64,000 bases of DNA from positions 6,284,029 to 6,348,028 of the forward strand of contig NZ_CP007440.1 in assembly GCF_001579845.1 (NCBI RefSeq). The letters run 5' to 3'. Below the pieces are notes generated by a model. That model was not told the DNA's origin. It saw only the letters and a program-made list of their open reading frames with translations, and did no database searches. A program made the translations under genes and the position numbers. This document shows positions 44,047 to 53,080 of the stretch, piece by piece (position 1 is the first letter of the stretch; every line of letters begins with the position of its first letter). Source of the DNA: Rhodoplanes sp. Z2-YC6860. GTDB taxonomy: Bacteria; Pseudomonadota; Alphaproteobacteria; Rhizobiales; Xanthobacteraceae.

Positions 44047-45081
44047 TCATCCGTTGAGCATGCGCACGATCTTGTCGCGGTCGAGGCCCTTGAGCCCGAT
44101 CACGACAAGCTGCGTGCCGCGCTGTTCCGACGGCGTCCAGGCGCGGTCGTATTGTGTGGTCACGCGCGGGCCGACGGCCTGGACCAGGAGCCGCATCGGC
44201 TTGTCGCGGACCGCAGCGAAGCCCTTGATGCGCAGCACGCCCGCAGCCTCCGCGGTGGAAGACACCAGCCTGGACAGCGCATCGGGATTTTCGATCTCAG
44301 GAAGCGGCACGATGAAGCTCTCGAAGTCGTCGTGGTCGTGATCGAGCTCGTCGTCGTGATGGGTCTTGCGGTTCTCGATGTCGGCCTCGGTGCCGATGTT
44401 CAACCCGAGCAGCGCCGGGGCATCGACCTTGCCGCCCGCAACCTTCACCACCTTCACGGCGCGCGGCAGCGCACCGGTCACCGCGGCTTGCGCCTTCTCC
44501 AGGCCGCCCTGATCCAGCAGGTCGCATTTGTTGAGCACCACGAGATCGGCGCAGGCGATCTGGTCCTCGAACACCTCTTCCACCGGATCGTCATGATCGA
44601 GCGCATCATCGGCCGAGCGCTGCGCCGCGAGCGCCGCCATGTCGTCGGCAACGCGGCCCGCGGCGAGCGCCGCGCCGTCGACCACCGCGACCACACCGTC
44701 GACGGTGACGCGGTTCTTGATCGAGGGCCAATGGAACGCCTGCACCAGCGGTTTCGGCAACGCGAGGCCCGAGGTCTCGATCACGATGTGCTCGACCTTC
44801 GGTTCTTTCGCCAGAATGACATCGAGCGCCGGCACGAACTCGTCGGCCACCGTGCAGCACAGGCAGCCGTTGGCGAGTTCGACGATGTTCTCCTCCGGGC
44901 AGGCGGCATCGCCGCAGCCTTTGAGGATCTCGCCATCGATGCCGACATCGCCGAACTCGTTGACGATCACCGCGAGTCTTCGGCCATTCGCATTCGCCAG
45001 CACGTGGCGGATGAGCGTCGTCTTGCCGGCGCCGAGAAAGCCGGTGACGATCGTGCAGGGAATGCGCGCCAGCGAGGTCAT
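44047..45081 (-). CDS. cobW: CobW, COG0523 GTPase metallochaperone
   Basis: The 344-aa GTPase has a P-loop GFLGAGKTTLIRH, the CLCC metal motif (ELANGCLCCTVADEF, about 73-87), ETSGLALPKPL, NKCDL, and a His/Asp-rich loop (KTHHDDELDHDHDD, about 226-240). CobW is thought to deliver cobalt to CobN. It starts by overlapping the DUF1636 stop (ATGA) and ends three bases before cobN. It is under the riboswitch. Confidence 0.95.
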   Translation of the reverse strand: MTSLARIPCTIVTGFLGAGKTTLIRHVLANANGRRLAVIVNEFGDVGIDGEILKGCGDAACPEENIVELANGCLCCTVADEFVPALDVILAKEPKVEHIVIETSGLALPKPLVQAFHWPSIKNRVTVDGVVAVVDGAALAAGRVADDMAALAAQRSADDALDHDDPVEEVFEDQIACADLVVLNKCDLLDQGGLEKAQAAVTGALPRAVKVVKVAGGKVDAPALLGLNIGTEADIENRKTHHDDELDHDHDDFESFIVPLPEIENPDALSRLVSSTAEAAGVLRIKGFAAVRDKPMRLLVQAVGPRVTTQYDRAWTPSEQRGTQLVVIGLKGLDRDKIVRMLNG

Positions 45082-45503
45082 CCTTCGGACTCCGTGAAAT
45101 CGAGCGGCGGGACGCGCGCGATCAGGCCGCGCTTCAGTGCATCCGGCCGGCCCCGCCAGGGCATCAGGCCGTCGGCGGATTGAGAGAGAAGCTGCGCACC
45201 TTTCACCAACGCTTCGGCGTCGGTCGAGGCATCGAGGTGGCCGAACACATAGGTCCAGGCGTTCGGGCTGCGCAGCACCGCGCTGCAGCCGCGCTTGCAG
45301 TTGGCGAGACAGCGCAGCGGCTGCACGGTGACGCCTGAATTTTCGGCAGCTTGGATCGTCGCCGCAGCCAGCGCCGCGCCCGGCCGCGGATGGTCCTCGG
45401 GATCTTCCGGCCGCCTGCAGGTGGTGCAGACATAGATCACCGTCGCCGCGCTTTCGCGCGCGGGCGTCTCGACGGTCTTGTCCGGCAGATCGGTCAACGA
45501 CAC
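45078..45503 (-). CDS. DUF1636 predicted metal-binding protein, first gene of the cob operon
   Basis: The protein has 141 aa from a GTG at 45503 preceded by TGAGGAG six bases away; ATGs at 45530 and 45545 are weaker alternatives. It is rich in cysteine: CTTCRRPEDP near residue 24 and LRCLANCKRGCSAV near 63-77, a pattern suited to an Fe-S or metal site in a thioredoxin-like ferredoxin fold. DUF1636 genes are frequently next to cobW, but their role is unproven. It is the first gene after the cobalamin riboswitch. Confidence 0.85.
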   Translation of the reverse strand: MSLTDLPDKTVETPARESAATVIYVCTTCRRPEDPEDHPRPGAALAAATIQAAENSGVTVQPLRCLANCKRGCSAVLRSPNAWTYVFGHLDASTDAEALVKGAQLLSQSADGLMPWRGRPDALKRGLIARVPPLDFTESEG

Positions 45504-45622
45504 CCGTGGCTCCTCAAGAGCGGACAGCATTCCACCAGGGTGCAAACGAACGCGGTCGACACGCGCGGCCCGGCGGCCGCGGTCGTGAAACGGCGTCAGG
45601 GCACCCCGCCCGGCGCTCGACC

Positions 45623-45804
45623 GAATTGACGGCAGGTCTCCTGGCTCGCGGGTCGCCGCCCGTCACCGCCTTCCCGGGCCGGAACCCAGTGGCATTGTGG
45701 CACGAGCTCGCCGCTGACAGTTGCGGGGGCAGCTGCGGAATTGGGCTCAAGGCGCCCGCACCGCATTCCCTTTTCACTCTTCCGCACGAAGAGACCGTCA
45801 ATTC
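45623..45804 (-). promoter_or_regulatory. Cobalamin (AdoCbl) riboswitch controlling the cob operon
   Basis: Read on the minus strand, all major parts are present. A perfect 10-bp P1 stem is formed by 45795-45804 with 45623-45632. The core then reads GGGAATGCGGTGC, CTGCCCCCGCAACTGT and GCCACTGGG. The conserved B12 box GCCAGGAGACCTGCC lies at about 45631-45645. The aptamer begins at the predicted transcription start. About 120 nt separate it from the DUF1636 start. A strong hairpin with arms CGCGGCC/GGCCGCG lies in that leader, but no poly-U follows, so control is more likely of translation or Rho access. Vitamin B12 should repress the operon. Confidence 0.95.
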
Positions 45805-45810
45805 CAGTCC

Positions 45811-45839
45811 AATAAATGGCCTGGGTGAGCCTTTGTCAA
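45811..45839 (-). promoter_or_regulatory. Promoter of the riboswitch-controlled cob operon
   Basis: On the minus strand TTGACA (45834-45839, exact consensus) and TTTATT (45811-45816) are 17 bp apart. Transcription would start at about 45804, the first base of the riboswitch P1 stem. Confidence 0.72.
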
Positions 45840-45944
45840 TGCGAGCGCGGATTGGCCCTTTTGTGCCGTGTATAGCTTTTGGGCAGCACCTTGTGTTTCA
45901 AAGGGCTGGCCAAATCCGGCCATTTCACGGGACCTCGTCGTTCG

Positions 45945-46469
45945 TTGGAAAACCACCTGCCATTGACCCTGGTGCTCGGCGGCGCGCGCTCCGGCAAGAG
46001 CCGTTATGCCGAACAGATGGTCATGGCGTTGCCGTCGCCCTGGATTTACGTCGCGACTGCCGAGCCGTTCGACGACGAGATGCGCGAGCGCATCGCCGAA
46101 CACAAAAGCCGCCGCGGCGAGGACTGGCACACCCTCGATGCACCGACGGATCTCGCCGGCGCCATCGAGGATGCGTCCGAGGACCAGCCGGTGCTGGTCG
46201 ATTGCCTGACGCTGTGGCTCAACAACTTGATGTTCCGGAAGATCAACATCGACACGGCGGTCGAGAACCTCGAAGCCGCTTTGGCCGGACGCGAGGCGCC
46301 GACCGTGCTGGTCTCCAACGAGGTCGGCTTCGGCATCGTGCCCGACAACGCCGAGGCGCGGCGCTTTCGCGATCTGCAGGGCCGGCTCAATCAGCGGATC
46401 GCGGCGCTGGCCGGACGCGTGGTTCTGATGGTCGCGGGAATTCCGGTGCTGGTGAAAGGCGAACCATGA
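45945..46469 (+). CDS. cobU: CobU (CobP), adenosylcobinamide kinase/guanylyltransferase
   Basis: The protein has about 174 aa if started at the TTG at 45945; other TTG starts at 45879, 45891 and 45963 are possible. The P-loop LVLGGARSGKSRYAEQ is at the N-terminus. VDCLTLWLNNLM and VSNEVGFGIVPDNAEARRFRD follow, all diagnostic. It phosphorylates adenosylcobinamide and adds GMP. It overlaps cobO by four bases (ATGA). It lies divergent from the riboswitch operon. Confidence 0.93.
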   Translation: MENHLPLTLVLGGARSGKSRYAEQMVMALPSPWIYVATAEPFDDEMRERIAEHKSRRGEDWHTLDAPTDLAGAIEDASEDQPVLVDCLTLWLNNLMFRKINIDTAVENLEAALAGREAPTVLVSNEVGFGIVPDNAEARRFRDLQGRLNQRIAALAGRVVLMVAGIPVLVKGEP

Positions 46470-47080
46470 GCAACATCGACGACACCGAGGCCGAGCGCCA
46501 CCGCTCCAAGATGGCGAAGCGCAAGGCCGTGCAGGACGCCGAGGTCGCCGACAAGAAGATCGAGAAGGGTCTTCTGATTGTCCACACCGGCACCGGCAAG
46601 GGCAAATCGACCGCGGCCTTCGGGCTGGCGCTGCGCATGCTCGGGCGCAGCAAGCGCGTCGGCGTGGTGCAATTCATCAAGGGCGCCTGGCATTCGGCCG
46701 AGCGCGATGCGCTGGAGAAATTCGGCGATCAGGTGTCGTGGCACACCATGGGCGAAGGCTTCACCTGGGACACGCAGGACCTCAAGCGCGATGTCGCCGC
46801 CGCCGAGCGCGCCTGGGCCAAGGCGCGCGAGCTGATGGCCGATCCGTCGTTCGCGCTCATCATTCTCGACGAGCTCAACATCGCGCTGCGCTATGACTAT
46901 CTCAATCTGGCGTCTGTGGTTGCCGAACTGTCCGCACGCCGCAACGATCTGCATATCGTCGTCACCGGCCGCAACGCCAAGCCCGAGCTTGTCGCCGCCG
47001 CCGACCTCGTCACCGACATGAGCCTCGTGAAGCATCACTTCGCCGCGGGCGTGAAGGCGCAGCCCGGTATCGAGTTCTGA
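46466..47080 (+). CDS. cobO: CobO, corrinoid adenosyltransferase
   Basis: The 204-aa protein has the ATP-binding loop VHTGTGKGKSTAAFGLALRMLG (in outline, about 35-55), then VVQFIKGAW and IILDELNIALRYDYL. It attaches the adenosyl group to the cobalt. It starts in an overlap with cobU. CobQ follows after an 81-bp gap that contains a short palindrome. Confidence 0.95.
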   Translation: MSNIDDTEAERHRSKMAKRKAVQDAEVADKKIEKGLLIVHTGTGKGKSTAAFGLALRMLGRSKRVGVVQFIKGAWHSAERDALEKFGDQVSWHTMGEGFTWDTQDLKRDVAAAERAWAKARELMADPSFALIILDELNIALRYDYLNLASVVAELSARRNDLHIVVTGRNAKPELVAAADLVTDMSLVKHHFAAGVKAQPGIEF

Positions 47081-47107
47081 CATGGCGCGACGTGCCCCCC
47101 ACCCCAA

Positions 47108-47130
47108 CCCTCCCCCTTTCAGAGGGAGGG
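47108..47130. repeat. Short palindrome between cobO and cobQ
   Basis: CCCTCCC and GGGAGGG flank a short loop, preceded by a C-rich tract. It looks like a degenerate fragment of the larger element between soxZ and soxB. Confidence 0.5.
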
Positions 47131-47161
47131 AGCGGACTGCCCGCGAAGGACAAGATTCGCC

Positions 47162-48619
47162 ATGACCGCGCGCGCGATCATGTTCCAGGGCACCGGCTCC
47201 GATGTCGGCAAGTCGCTGCTGGTCGCGGGCCTCGCGCGGGCTTACACCAAACGCGGCCTGAAGGTGCGGCCGTTCAAGCCGCAGAACATGTCGAACAACG
47301 CCGCGGTTGCCTTTGACGGCGGCGAGATCGGCCGGGCGCAAGCGCTGCAGGCCCGCGCCGCGGGCGTGCAGCCGAGCGTGCACATGAATCCGATCCTGCT
47401 GAAGCCGCAGAGCCAGGTCGGCTCTCAGGTGGTGGTGCAGGGCAAGGTCTACGCCACCGCCAAGGCCGCCGAATACATGATGATGAAGCAGAAGCTGCTG
47501 CCTCATGTGCTCGACAGCTACGAGCGGCTGAAGGCCGATGCCGATCTGGTATTGGTCGAAGGCGCAGGCTCCGCGTCGGAGATCAACCTGCGCCGCTACG
47601 ACATCGCCAACATGGGCTTCGCCCGTGCCGCGAACGTGCCTGTGGTCGTGGTCGGCGACATCGATCGCGGCGGCGTGATCGCGAGCCTGGTCGGCACCAA
47701 GGCGGTGCTCGATCCTGACGATGCCGCGACGGTGGTGGGCTTCATCATCAACAAATTCCGCGGCGATCCGAGCCTGTTCATTCCGGGCAAGGAGGCGATC
47801 GTCCAGGCGACCGGCTGGCCGGCGCTGGGCTTCGTGCCGTATTTTTCAGAGGCGCGGAATCTGCCGGCCGAGGATGCGCTGGCGCTCGATCATGCACCGG
47901 TCCGGCGTCCGGGCGCCAAGCTCAAGATCGCGGTGTTGATCCTGCCGCAGATCGCCAATTTCGACGATCTCGATCCGCTGGAAGTGGAGCCCCATGTCGG
48001 TCTCGTTCGCGTGCATCCGGGCACGGCCATTCCGGGCGATACCGACTTGGTGATCCTGCCCGGCTCGAAGACCACGATTGCGGGGCTCAACGCGCTCCGC
48101 GCCGCGGGTTTCGATATCGACATCGCAGCACACGTGCGGCGTGGCGGCACGGTGATCGGACTTTGCGGCGGCTACCAGATGCTCGGCCGCACGGTCGCCG
48201 ATCCTCATGGCGTCGAAGGTCCCGCGGGCACTGCGCAGGGGCTCGGGCTGTTGGATGTCGAAACCGTGCTGACCTCTGAAAAAACGCTGACCCATGCCAA
48301 CGGCACGACCAGCGACGGCATGCCGTTTTCCGGCTACGAGATGCACATGGGCGCGACCCAGGGGCCGGACTGCGCGCGGCCTTTCGCGACCATCGATGGC
48401 GCGCCGGAAGGCGCGGTTTCGGCCAACGGCCGCGTGATCGGCACTTATGTGCACGGGCTGTTCGCCGACGACCGCCAGCGCTCGGCGTGGCTGCAACGGC
48501 TCGGCGCAGGCCCGACAAATGTTGCATACGAAGAGTTGGTTGAATCGACGCTGGACCGGCTGGCCAAGCATCTCACCACGTTCGTCGATCTCGATCGCCT
48601 GCTCAGCTTAGCGCGGTGA
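47162..48619 (+). CDS. cobQ: CobQ, adenosylcobyric acid synthase
   Basis: The 485-aa glutamine amidotransferase has the N-terminal [20 protein letters not shown] (in outline) and [11 protein letters not shown], and a C-terminal GATase domain with [10 protein letters not shown] (Cys about 338) and GTYVHGLF. It amidates four side chains to give cobyric acid. It is convergent with cbiB, with a 17-bp overlap at the 3' ends. Confidence 0.96.
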   Translation: MTARAIMFQGTGSDVGKSLLVAGLARAYTKRGLKVRPFKPQNMSNNAAVAFDGGEIGRAQALQARAAGVQPSVHMNPILLKPQSQVGSQVVVQGKVYATAKAAEYMMMKQKLLPHVLDSYERLKADADLVLVEGAGSASEINLRRYDIANMGFARAANVPVVVVGDIDRGGVIASLVGTKAVLDPDDAATVVGFIINKFRGDPSLFIPGKEAIVQATGWPALGFVPYFSEARNLPAEDALALDHAPVRRPGAKLKIAVLILPQIANFDDLDPLEVEPHVGLVRVHPGTAIPGDTDLVILPGSKTTIAGLNALRAAGFDIDIAAHVRRGGTVIGLCGGYQMLGRTVADPHGVEGPAGTAQGLGLLDVETVLTSEKTLTHANGTTSDGMPFSGYEMHMGATQGPDCARPFATIDGAPEGAVSANGRVIGTYVHGLFADDRQRSAWLQRLGAGPTNVAYEELVESTLDRLAKHLTTFVDLDRLLSLAR

Positions 48620-49571
48620 CGATCAACGCCAGCGCCGCAACAAGCGCGATCAGCAAACCATCGGCGCGGCGATAGAGCTTCAGCGCCGCGCGGATGTCTT
48701 CAGCGTTCGCATCGCGGCGGCCGTTGCCCATCAGCGCGTCATCCACCGTCACGCCGTCATAGACACGCGGCCCCGCGAGCGACAGATCGAGCGCGCCGGC
48801 CATCGCGGCCTCGGGCCAGCCGGCATTCGGCGAACGATGATGGCGCGCGTCGCGCCGCACTGTCCGCCAGGCGCGCGACGCAGCCTCGCGATCCAGCAAC
48901 GCCGCAGCCGCGATGATCAGCAGCGCCGACAGCCGCGACGCCGGCAGATTGATCAGATCGTCGAACCGCGCCGATGCGTAGCCGAAGTCGCGATGCCGTT
49001 CGGTCTTGTGACCGATCATGCTGTCGGCGGTGTTGACCGCCTTGTAGGCCGCGCCGCCGGGCAAGCCGCCAACCACGAGCCAGAACACCGGCGCGACCAC
49101 GCCGTCGGAAAAGTTTTCGGCGAGGCTCTCGATCGCAGCGCGGGCCACGCCTGCCTCGTCGAGCGACTGCGGGTCGCGGCCGACGATCTGCGACACCGCC
49201 TTGCGGCCGCCCTCGAGTCCTTCACGGTCCAGCGCGTCGGCGACACGCAGGACATGATCGTGGAGGCTGCGCTGCGCGATCAGCGAACTCGCGACCAGCG
49301 CAACCAACACGGCGCCATAGGGCAGCAGCAACAGCGCCGATTGCACCGTGAAGGCCGCGAGCGCCGGAACCGTAACGATCACCAACAGCGCCGCAAAGCC
49401 CGCAGCCTTGCGGAATGCGCTGCTGCGCCCCGGGCGGTTCAATGCCCGGTCGAGCCGGTCGATCAGATTGCCGAACCAGATCACCGGATGGCCGATGGCG
49501 GCAAACACGCGCTCTGGATAGCCCGCCGTTGCTTCAATGAGCAGGGCCAGTAAGGTGGTCGCGATGCTCAT
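48603..49571 (-). CDS. cbiB: CbiB (CobD), adenosylcobinamide-phosphate synthase
   Basis: The 322-aa membrane protein has several hydrophobic segments ([36 protein letters not shown]) and the CbiB signature [20 protein letters not shown] with [14 protein letters not shown]. It attaches aminopropanol (phosphate) to the corrin. Its start overlaps that of divergent cobC by eight bases. The last 17 bp overlap the end of cobQ. Confidence 0.95.
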   Translation of the reverse strand: MSIATTLLALLIEATAGYPERVFAAIGHPVIWFGNLIDRLDRALNRPGRSSAFRKAAGFAALLVIVTVPALAAFTVQSALLLLPYGAVLVALVASSLIAQRSLHDHVLRVADALDREGLEGGRKAVSQIVGRDPQSLDEAGVARAAIESLAENFSDGVVAPVFWLVVGGLPGGAAYKAVNTADSMIGHKTERHRDFGYASARFDDLINLPASRLSALLIIAAAALLDREAASRAWRTVRRDARHHRSPNAGWPEAAMAGALDLSLAGPRVYDGVTVDDALMGNGRRDANAEDIRAALKLYRRADGLLIALVAALALIVTALS

Positions 49572-50601
49572 CCGTCCTCAAACCACAGCGCCCGCCCAGG
49601 CCCCGATGCTGGAACCGCTCGCCCATGGCGGCGAACTCGCCGCCGCGCGGCGCATGTTCCCGGCCGCGCCCGAACCCTTCATCGATCTGTCGACCGGGAT
49701 CAATCCCCAACCCTATCCCCTGCCCGCGCTGCGGAGCGAAATCTTCGCCCGGCTGCCGGATCGCGCCAGCATCCGTGCCTTGGCCGCGGTCGCAGCCGCG
49801 GCCTATGGCGCGCCGTCGGCGGATCATGTGGCGCCGGCGCCGGGCACGCAAATCCTGCTGCCGCATGTGGCGGCGCTGGTTCCGCCGGGCCGCGCCGCGA
49901 TCCTGCGAACGACCTATGCCGAGCATGCGCGCGCCGTGACGCTGGCCGGCCATGATGTAAACGAAGTCGCCGACGCCGACGGGCTTGCGCATGCCGATCT
50001 CGCCATCGTGGTCAATCCGAACAATCCGGACGGCCGTGTCGTCGACAAGGCCACGCTGCTCCGCATCGCAAAGGATCTGCGCTTGCGTGACGGCATCCTG
50101 GTCGTCGACGAATCCTTCGCCGATGTCGCGCACGGCGCGAGCCTCGCCGGCGAGGTCGATCGCGACAACATCGTCGTGCTGCGCTCGTTCGGGAAGTTCT
50201 ACGGCCTTGCGGGGCTCAGGCTCGGCTTTGCGCTGGCAGCCCCCGAGTTGATCAACCGGATCGAAGCCGTGCTCGGTCCTTGGGCCGTGGCAGGTCCGGC
50301 CATCGAGATCGGCAAGGCCGCTTTGGGTGACAACGAGTGGCGGCAGCAAACGTTGAACCGCCTCGCGATGGATGCGAAGCGCCTCGACGGACTGCTCGCG
50401 GACGCGGGCCTCGCCGTCGTTGGCGGCACTTCGCTTTATCGGCTGGCGGAATCGTCGAACGCAACCGAATGCTTCAATCGCCTCGGCCGCGCCGGCATCC
50501 TGGTGCGGCGCTTTGCCGAACAGCCGCAATGGCTGCGCTTCGGCCTGCCGGCCGATGAGACCGCGTGGCAGCGGTTGAGCGACGCGCTCGGCTTGAATTG
50601 A
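49564..50601 (+). CDS. cobC: CobC (CobD in Salmonella), threonine-phosphate decarboxylase
   Basis: The 345-aa PLP enzyme of the class I/II aminotransferase fold has FIDLSTGINPQPYPLP near residue 40, VVNPNNPDGRVV, and the PLP-Lys segment RSFGKFYGLAGLRLGF (Lys about 216). It makes aminopropanol phosphate from threonine phosphate. I chose the ATG at 49564 because AAGGTGG precedes it; an ATG at 49537 adds nine residues. It is divergent from cbiB. Confidence 0.92.
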   Translation: MLIRPQTTAPAQAPMLEPLAHGGELAAARRMFPAAPEPFIDLSTGINPQPYPLPALRSEIFARLPDRASIRALAAVAAAAYGAPSADHVAPAPGTQILLPHVAALVPPGRAAILRTTYAEHARAVTLAGHDVNEVADADGLAHADLAIVVNPNNPDGRVVDKATLLRIAKDLRLRDGILVVDESFADVAHGASLAGEVDRDNIVVLRSFGKFYGLAGLRLGFALAAPELINRIEAVLGPWAVAGPAIEIGKAALGDNEWRQQTLNRLAMDAKRLDGLLADAGLAVVGGTSLYRLAESSNATECFNRLGRAGILVRRFAEQPQWLRFGLPADETAWQRLSDALGLN

Positions 50602-50626
50602 AGCACCCTGCTGCCACGCGCACACT

Positions 50627-50735
50627 GTCACCCGCGGGCTTGACCCGCGGGTCCATACGAAGGCGCAACAACGCACGTCCTTACGACTTCCGTCGCTGCA
50701 CCCGTTCTTGGATTGCCGGGTCAAGCCCGGCAATG
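50627..50735. repeat. Double-hairpin intergenic repeat, copy 1
   Basis: Two hairpins about 60 bp apart have matching inverted cores: CCGCGGGCTTGACCCGCGG at about 50630-50650 and ATTGCCGGGTCAAGCCCGG at about 50712. The same composite structure occurs at 52923-53015 and 57816-57922. It may be a bidirectional terminator between cobC and the convergent gene at 50780. Confidence 0.8.
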
Positions 50736-50779
50736 ACACCGCCGTTGTAGCCCGCGATGCGAGCTAATTGGAAACAGCG

Positions 50780-51532
50780 CTAAAACTCCTCCAGCAGCCG
50801 GCCGAGTCCTGGAATCTTGTCCATGATCTTGTTCGCCCGCAGCGCGTGCCAGTAGGTCGCAGTGTTGATCGCGATCACGGGCTTGCCGAGCCACATCTCG
50901 GCCGCAGCCGCGAGTCGCACCATGCTGAGATTGGTGCCGACCTGGATGATGGCATCGACATCGCGGCCGTTGCCGTTGAGCTCGATCAGCCTTTCCCGCA
51001 GCAGGTCGGGCGGCACCTCGGCGATCGCCGTCCAGCTCTTGCATTGCAGATAGACGTCGCGGACCACCTCGAAGCCCGAGTCCGTGAAATAGCGGATCAC
51101 CTGCTCGTTCGCGACCGGATAGTACGGCGACAGCACCGCGATCCGCTTGATGCCGCCGTAAGCCTTCATCGCCGCGGTGCAGGAATGCGAGCCGATGCTG
51201 ATCTTGACGCCCGCGGCCTGCTCGACTTTTTCCTGAAAGGCATCCGCGCCCTTCGCGCCGCCGTAGAACGTCACCGCCGACATGCCCATCACCAGATAAT
51301 CCGGCGAGCAGGTCATCACCGACCGCACGGCTTCGAGCGTGTTCTCGCCGATCACCTGGGTGCCGGCCATGAACGTGTCGTTGCTCACCGCCTGGGCGTT
51401 CGGCGTAAAAATGCGGCTATAGTGGTTGGTGACACCCGGCGGCCGCATCATCTCGAAATCGGGCTGCACGATGGTGTTAGTCGAAGGCCCCAGCACGCCG
51501 AACTTGCACCGCCAGCCGAGAACGTCTCTCAT
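50780..51532 (-). CDS. Asp/Glu-racemase-superfamily protein (maleate isomerase/arylmalonate decarboxylase-like) lacking both cysteines
   Basis: The 250-aa protein has the two-lobed superfamily layout: FGVLGPSTNT near the start, KRIAVLSPYYPVANEQV at about 129-145, and VDAIIQVGTNLSMV at 192-205. The two positions that normally hold catalytic cysteines (YGC-T/S and S-CTNL) read MGMS (82-85) and VGTN (198-201). Other cysteines exist (75, 118, 164) but lie off the usual motifs. It may therefore bind a ligand or catalyse a different step. It is divergent from the FAD monooxygenase at 51618 with 85 bp between starts, so they are probably coregulated. I chose the ATG at 51532; a TTG at 51553 adds seven residues. 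Confidence 0.78.
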   Translation of the reverse strand: MRDVLGWRCKFGVLGPSTNTIVQPDFEMMRPPGVTNHYSRIFTPNAQAVSNDTFMAGTQVIGENTLEAVRSVMTCSPDYLVMGMSAVTFYGGAKGADAFQEKVEQAAGVKISIGSHSCTAAMKAYGGIKRIAVLSPYYPVANEQVIRYFTDSGFEVVRDVYLQCKSWTAIAEVPPDLLRERLIELNGNGRDVDAIIQVGTNLSMVRLAAAAEMWLGKPVIAINTATYWHALRANKIMDKIPGLGRLLEEF

Positions 51533-51617
51533 CGCGCCACCGCTCCGATCCAACTGGAATCCATCTTGCTACGTCCGGACCTGAACTGAAAGAGCGCGAA
51601 CCGAAAGCGCAACATCG

Positions 51618-52817
51618 ATGCCAACTGACAAAGACCGCATCATCGTCGTCGGCGCCGGACCCGTGGGGCTCACCGCGGCATTGGCGCTCGGCCGCCGCGG
51701 CATTCCGACCGTGCTGCTTGCCGCCGAGCCGGAGCTGGTGATGGAGCTGCGCGGCTCGACCTTCCATCCGCCGACGCTCGACCTGCTGGACGAATTCGCG
51801 GTGGTGCCGCGCATGATCGAGGTCGGGCTGAAAGCGCCGACCTGGCAATTCCGCGACCGCGAAACCGGCCCGGTCGCGACCTTCGATCTCGCGCTGCTGG
51901 CGGGCGACACCAACCACCCCTATCGCGTGCAATGCGAGCAATGGAAGCTGATGCGCTTCCTGGAAGCCGAGTTGAGGAAGCTTCCGGGCGCGGACATCCG
52001 CTTCGGCCACGAGGTCACCGGCGTAACGCAACACGAAAGCGGCGTGACCGTCACGGCCAGGACCGCCAACGGCCCCGTCGAGATCGCCGGACGTTACGCG
52101 GTCGCGGCCGACGGCGCGCGCAGCGCCGTGCGCCGCTCGCTCAATGTCGAGTTCGAAGGCTTCACCTATCCGGAGCTATTCCTGATCGCCTCGACCGATT
52201 TCAAGTTCGAGAACACCCTGACCGACATCGCTTATGTCAACTACATCGCCGACCCGAACGAATGGCTGGTGCTGCTGCGCGTGCCGGAGTTGTGGCGCGT
52301 GCTGGTGCCGGCGCCGGAAAACGCCAGCAAGGAAGAAATGCTGTCTGAGCCTTACTTGCAGGCGGTGCTGAACCGCGTGGTGAAGCGCGACGAGCCCTAT
52401 CGGATCGCGCATCGCTCGCTCTATCCGGTGCATCAGCGCGTGGCGAAGAGCTTTCGCCACGGCCGCGTGGTGCTGGCCGGCGATGCCGCCCACATCAACA
52501 ACCCGCTCGGCGGCATGGGCATGAACGGCGGCATCCAGGACGCTTTCAATCTCGCCGACAAGTTCAAGGCCATCTTCGCCGGCGCCGACGACATCCTGCT
52601 CGACCGCTACGACCGCCAGCGCCGCACCGTCGCGGTCGAGGCGGTGCAGCAGCAGACCCATCGCAACCAGCAGGTCATCAGCGAGCGCGATCCGGCGACG
52701 CGGCAGAAGGCGCTCGATGCCATGCGGCGGACCGCGGCCGACAAGGTGACGGCCCGGGAATACATGCTGCGATCCTCGATGATCGCGAGTCTGCGCCGGG
52801 CGGCGGAAATTGCATAG
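51618..52817 (+). CDS. FAD-dependent monooxygenase (aromatic hydroxylase family), paralogue of 27039
   Basis: The 399-aa protein has GAGPVGLTAALALGRRG at 12-28, the DG motif in AVAADGARSAVRR, and GDAAHINNPLGGMGMNGG near 293. It shares with the enzyme at 27039 the order HP-x-TL, LNVEFEGFTYPE and the NPLGGMGMN-GG-x-DAFNLADK stretch, so the two are clear paralogues. It would hydroxylate an aromatic or cyclic substrate. Here the partner gene is an Asp/Glu-racemase-fold protein, not a ThDP enzyme. Confidence 0.87.
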   Translation: MPTDKDRIIVVGAGPVGLTAALALGRRGIPTVLLAAEPELVMELRGSTFHPPTLDLLDEFAVVPRMIEVGLKAPTWQFRDRETGPVATFDLALLAGDTNHPYRVQCEQWKLMRFLEAELRKLPGADIRFGHEVTGVTQHESGVTVTARTANGPVEIAGRYAVAADGARSAVRRSLNVEFEGFTYPELFLIASTDFKFENTLTDIAYVNYIADPNEWLVLLRVPELWRVLVPAPENASKEEMLSEPYLQAVLNRVVKRDEPYRIAHRSLYPVHQRVAKSFRHGRVVLAGDAAHINNPLGGMGMNGGIQDAFNLADKFKAIFAGADDILLDRYDRQRRTVAVEAVQQQTHRNQQVISERDPATRQKALDAMRRTAADKVTAREYMLRSSMIASLRRAAEIA

Positions 52818-52922
52818 CGCAATGCGCATCCCGCAAGCAGTTTAGAGCGGTTTTACTTGAATATCGTGCGACGAAGCTCCAATTAGCCGCGCTAGAGCAT
52901 TTCGCTACGTTGCACCACCTCC

Positions 52923-53015
52923 GCTGTCATGGCCGGGCTTGTCCCGGCCATCCCGCTTAGGGACGCACTCTGCCCACCTAAACGGGATGCGCGGGTCAAG
53001 CCCGCGCATGACAGC
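52923..53015. repeat. Double-hairpin intergenic repeat, copy 2
   Basis: The outer arms GCTGTCATG and CATGACAGC enclose two hairpins, ATGGCCGGGCTTGTCCCGG at about 52929-52951 and ATGCGCGGGTCAAGCCCGC at about 52987-53009. It lies in the 263-bp gap before the MFS gene and shares the layout of copies 1 and 3. Confidence 0.8.
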
Positions 53016-53080
53016 TGAGTTTGCGGCGACTTATGTGAAAAACGCCATAAGCGTTCGCCTGCATTCATTCAGGAATTCTC

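Noticed and set aside
40780-45183. 540-aa and 457-aa open frames on the plus strand across cobN and cobW
   Set aside because: Both run opposite well-supported genes and show typical shadow composition.
45623-45804. A riboswitch acting on the plus-strand cobU-cobO genes
   Set aside because: All conserved elements, including the B12 box, P1 and promoter, read correctly only on the minus strand.
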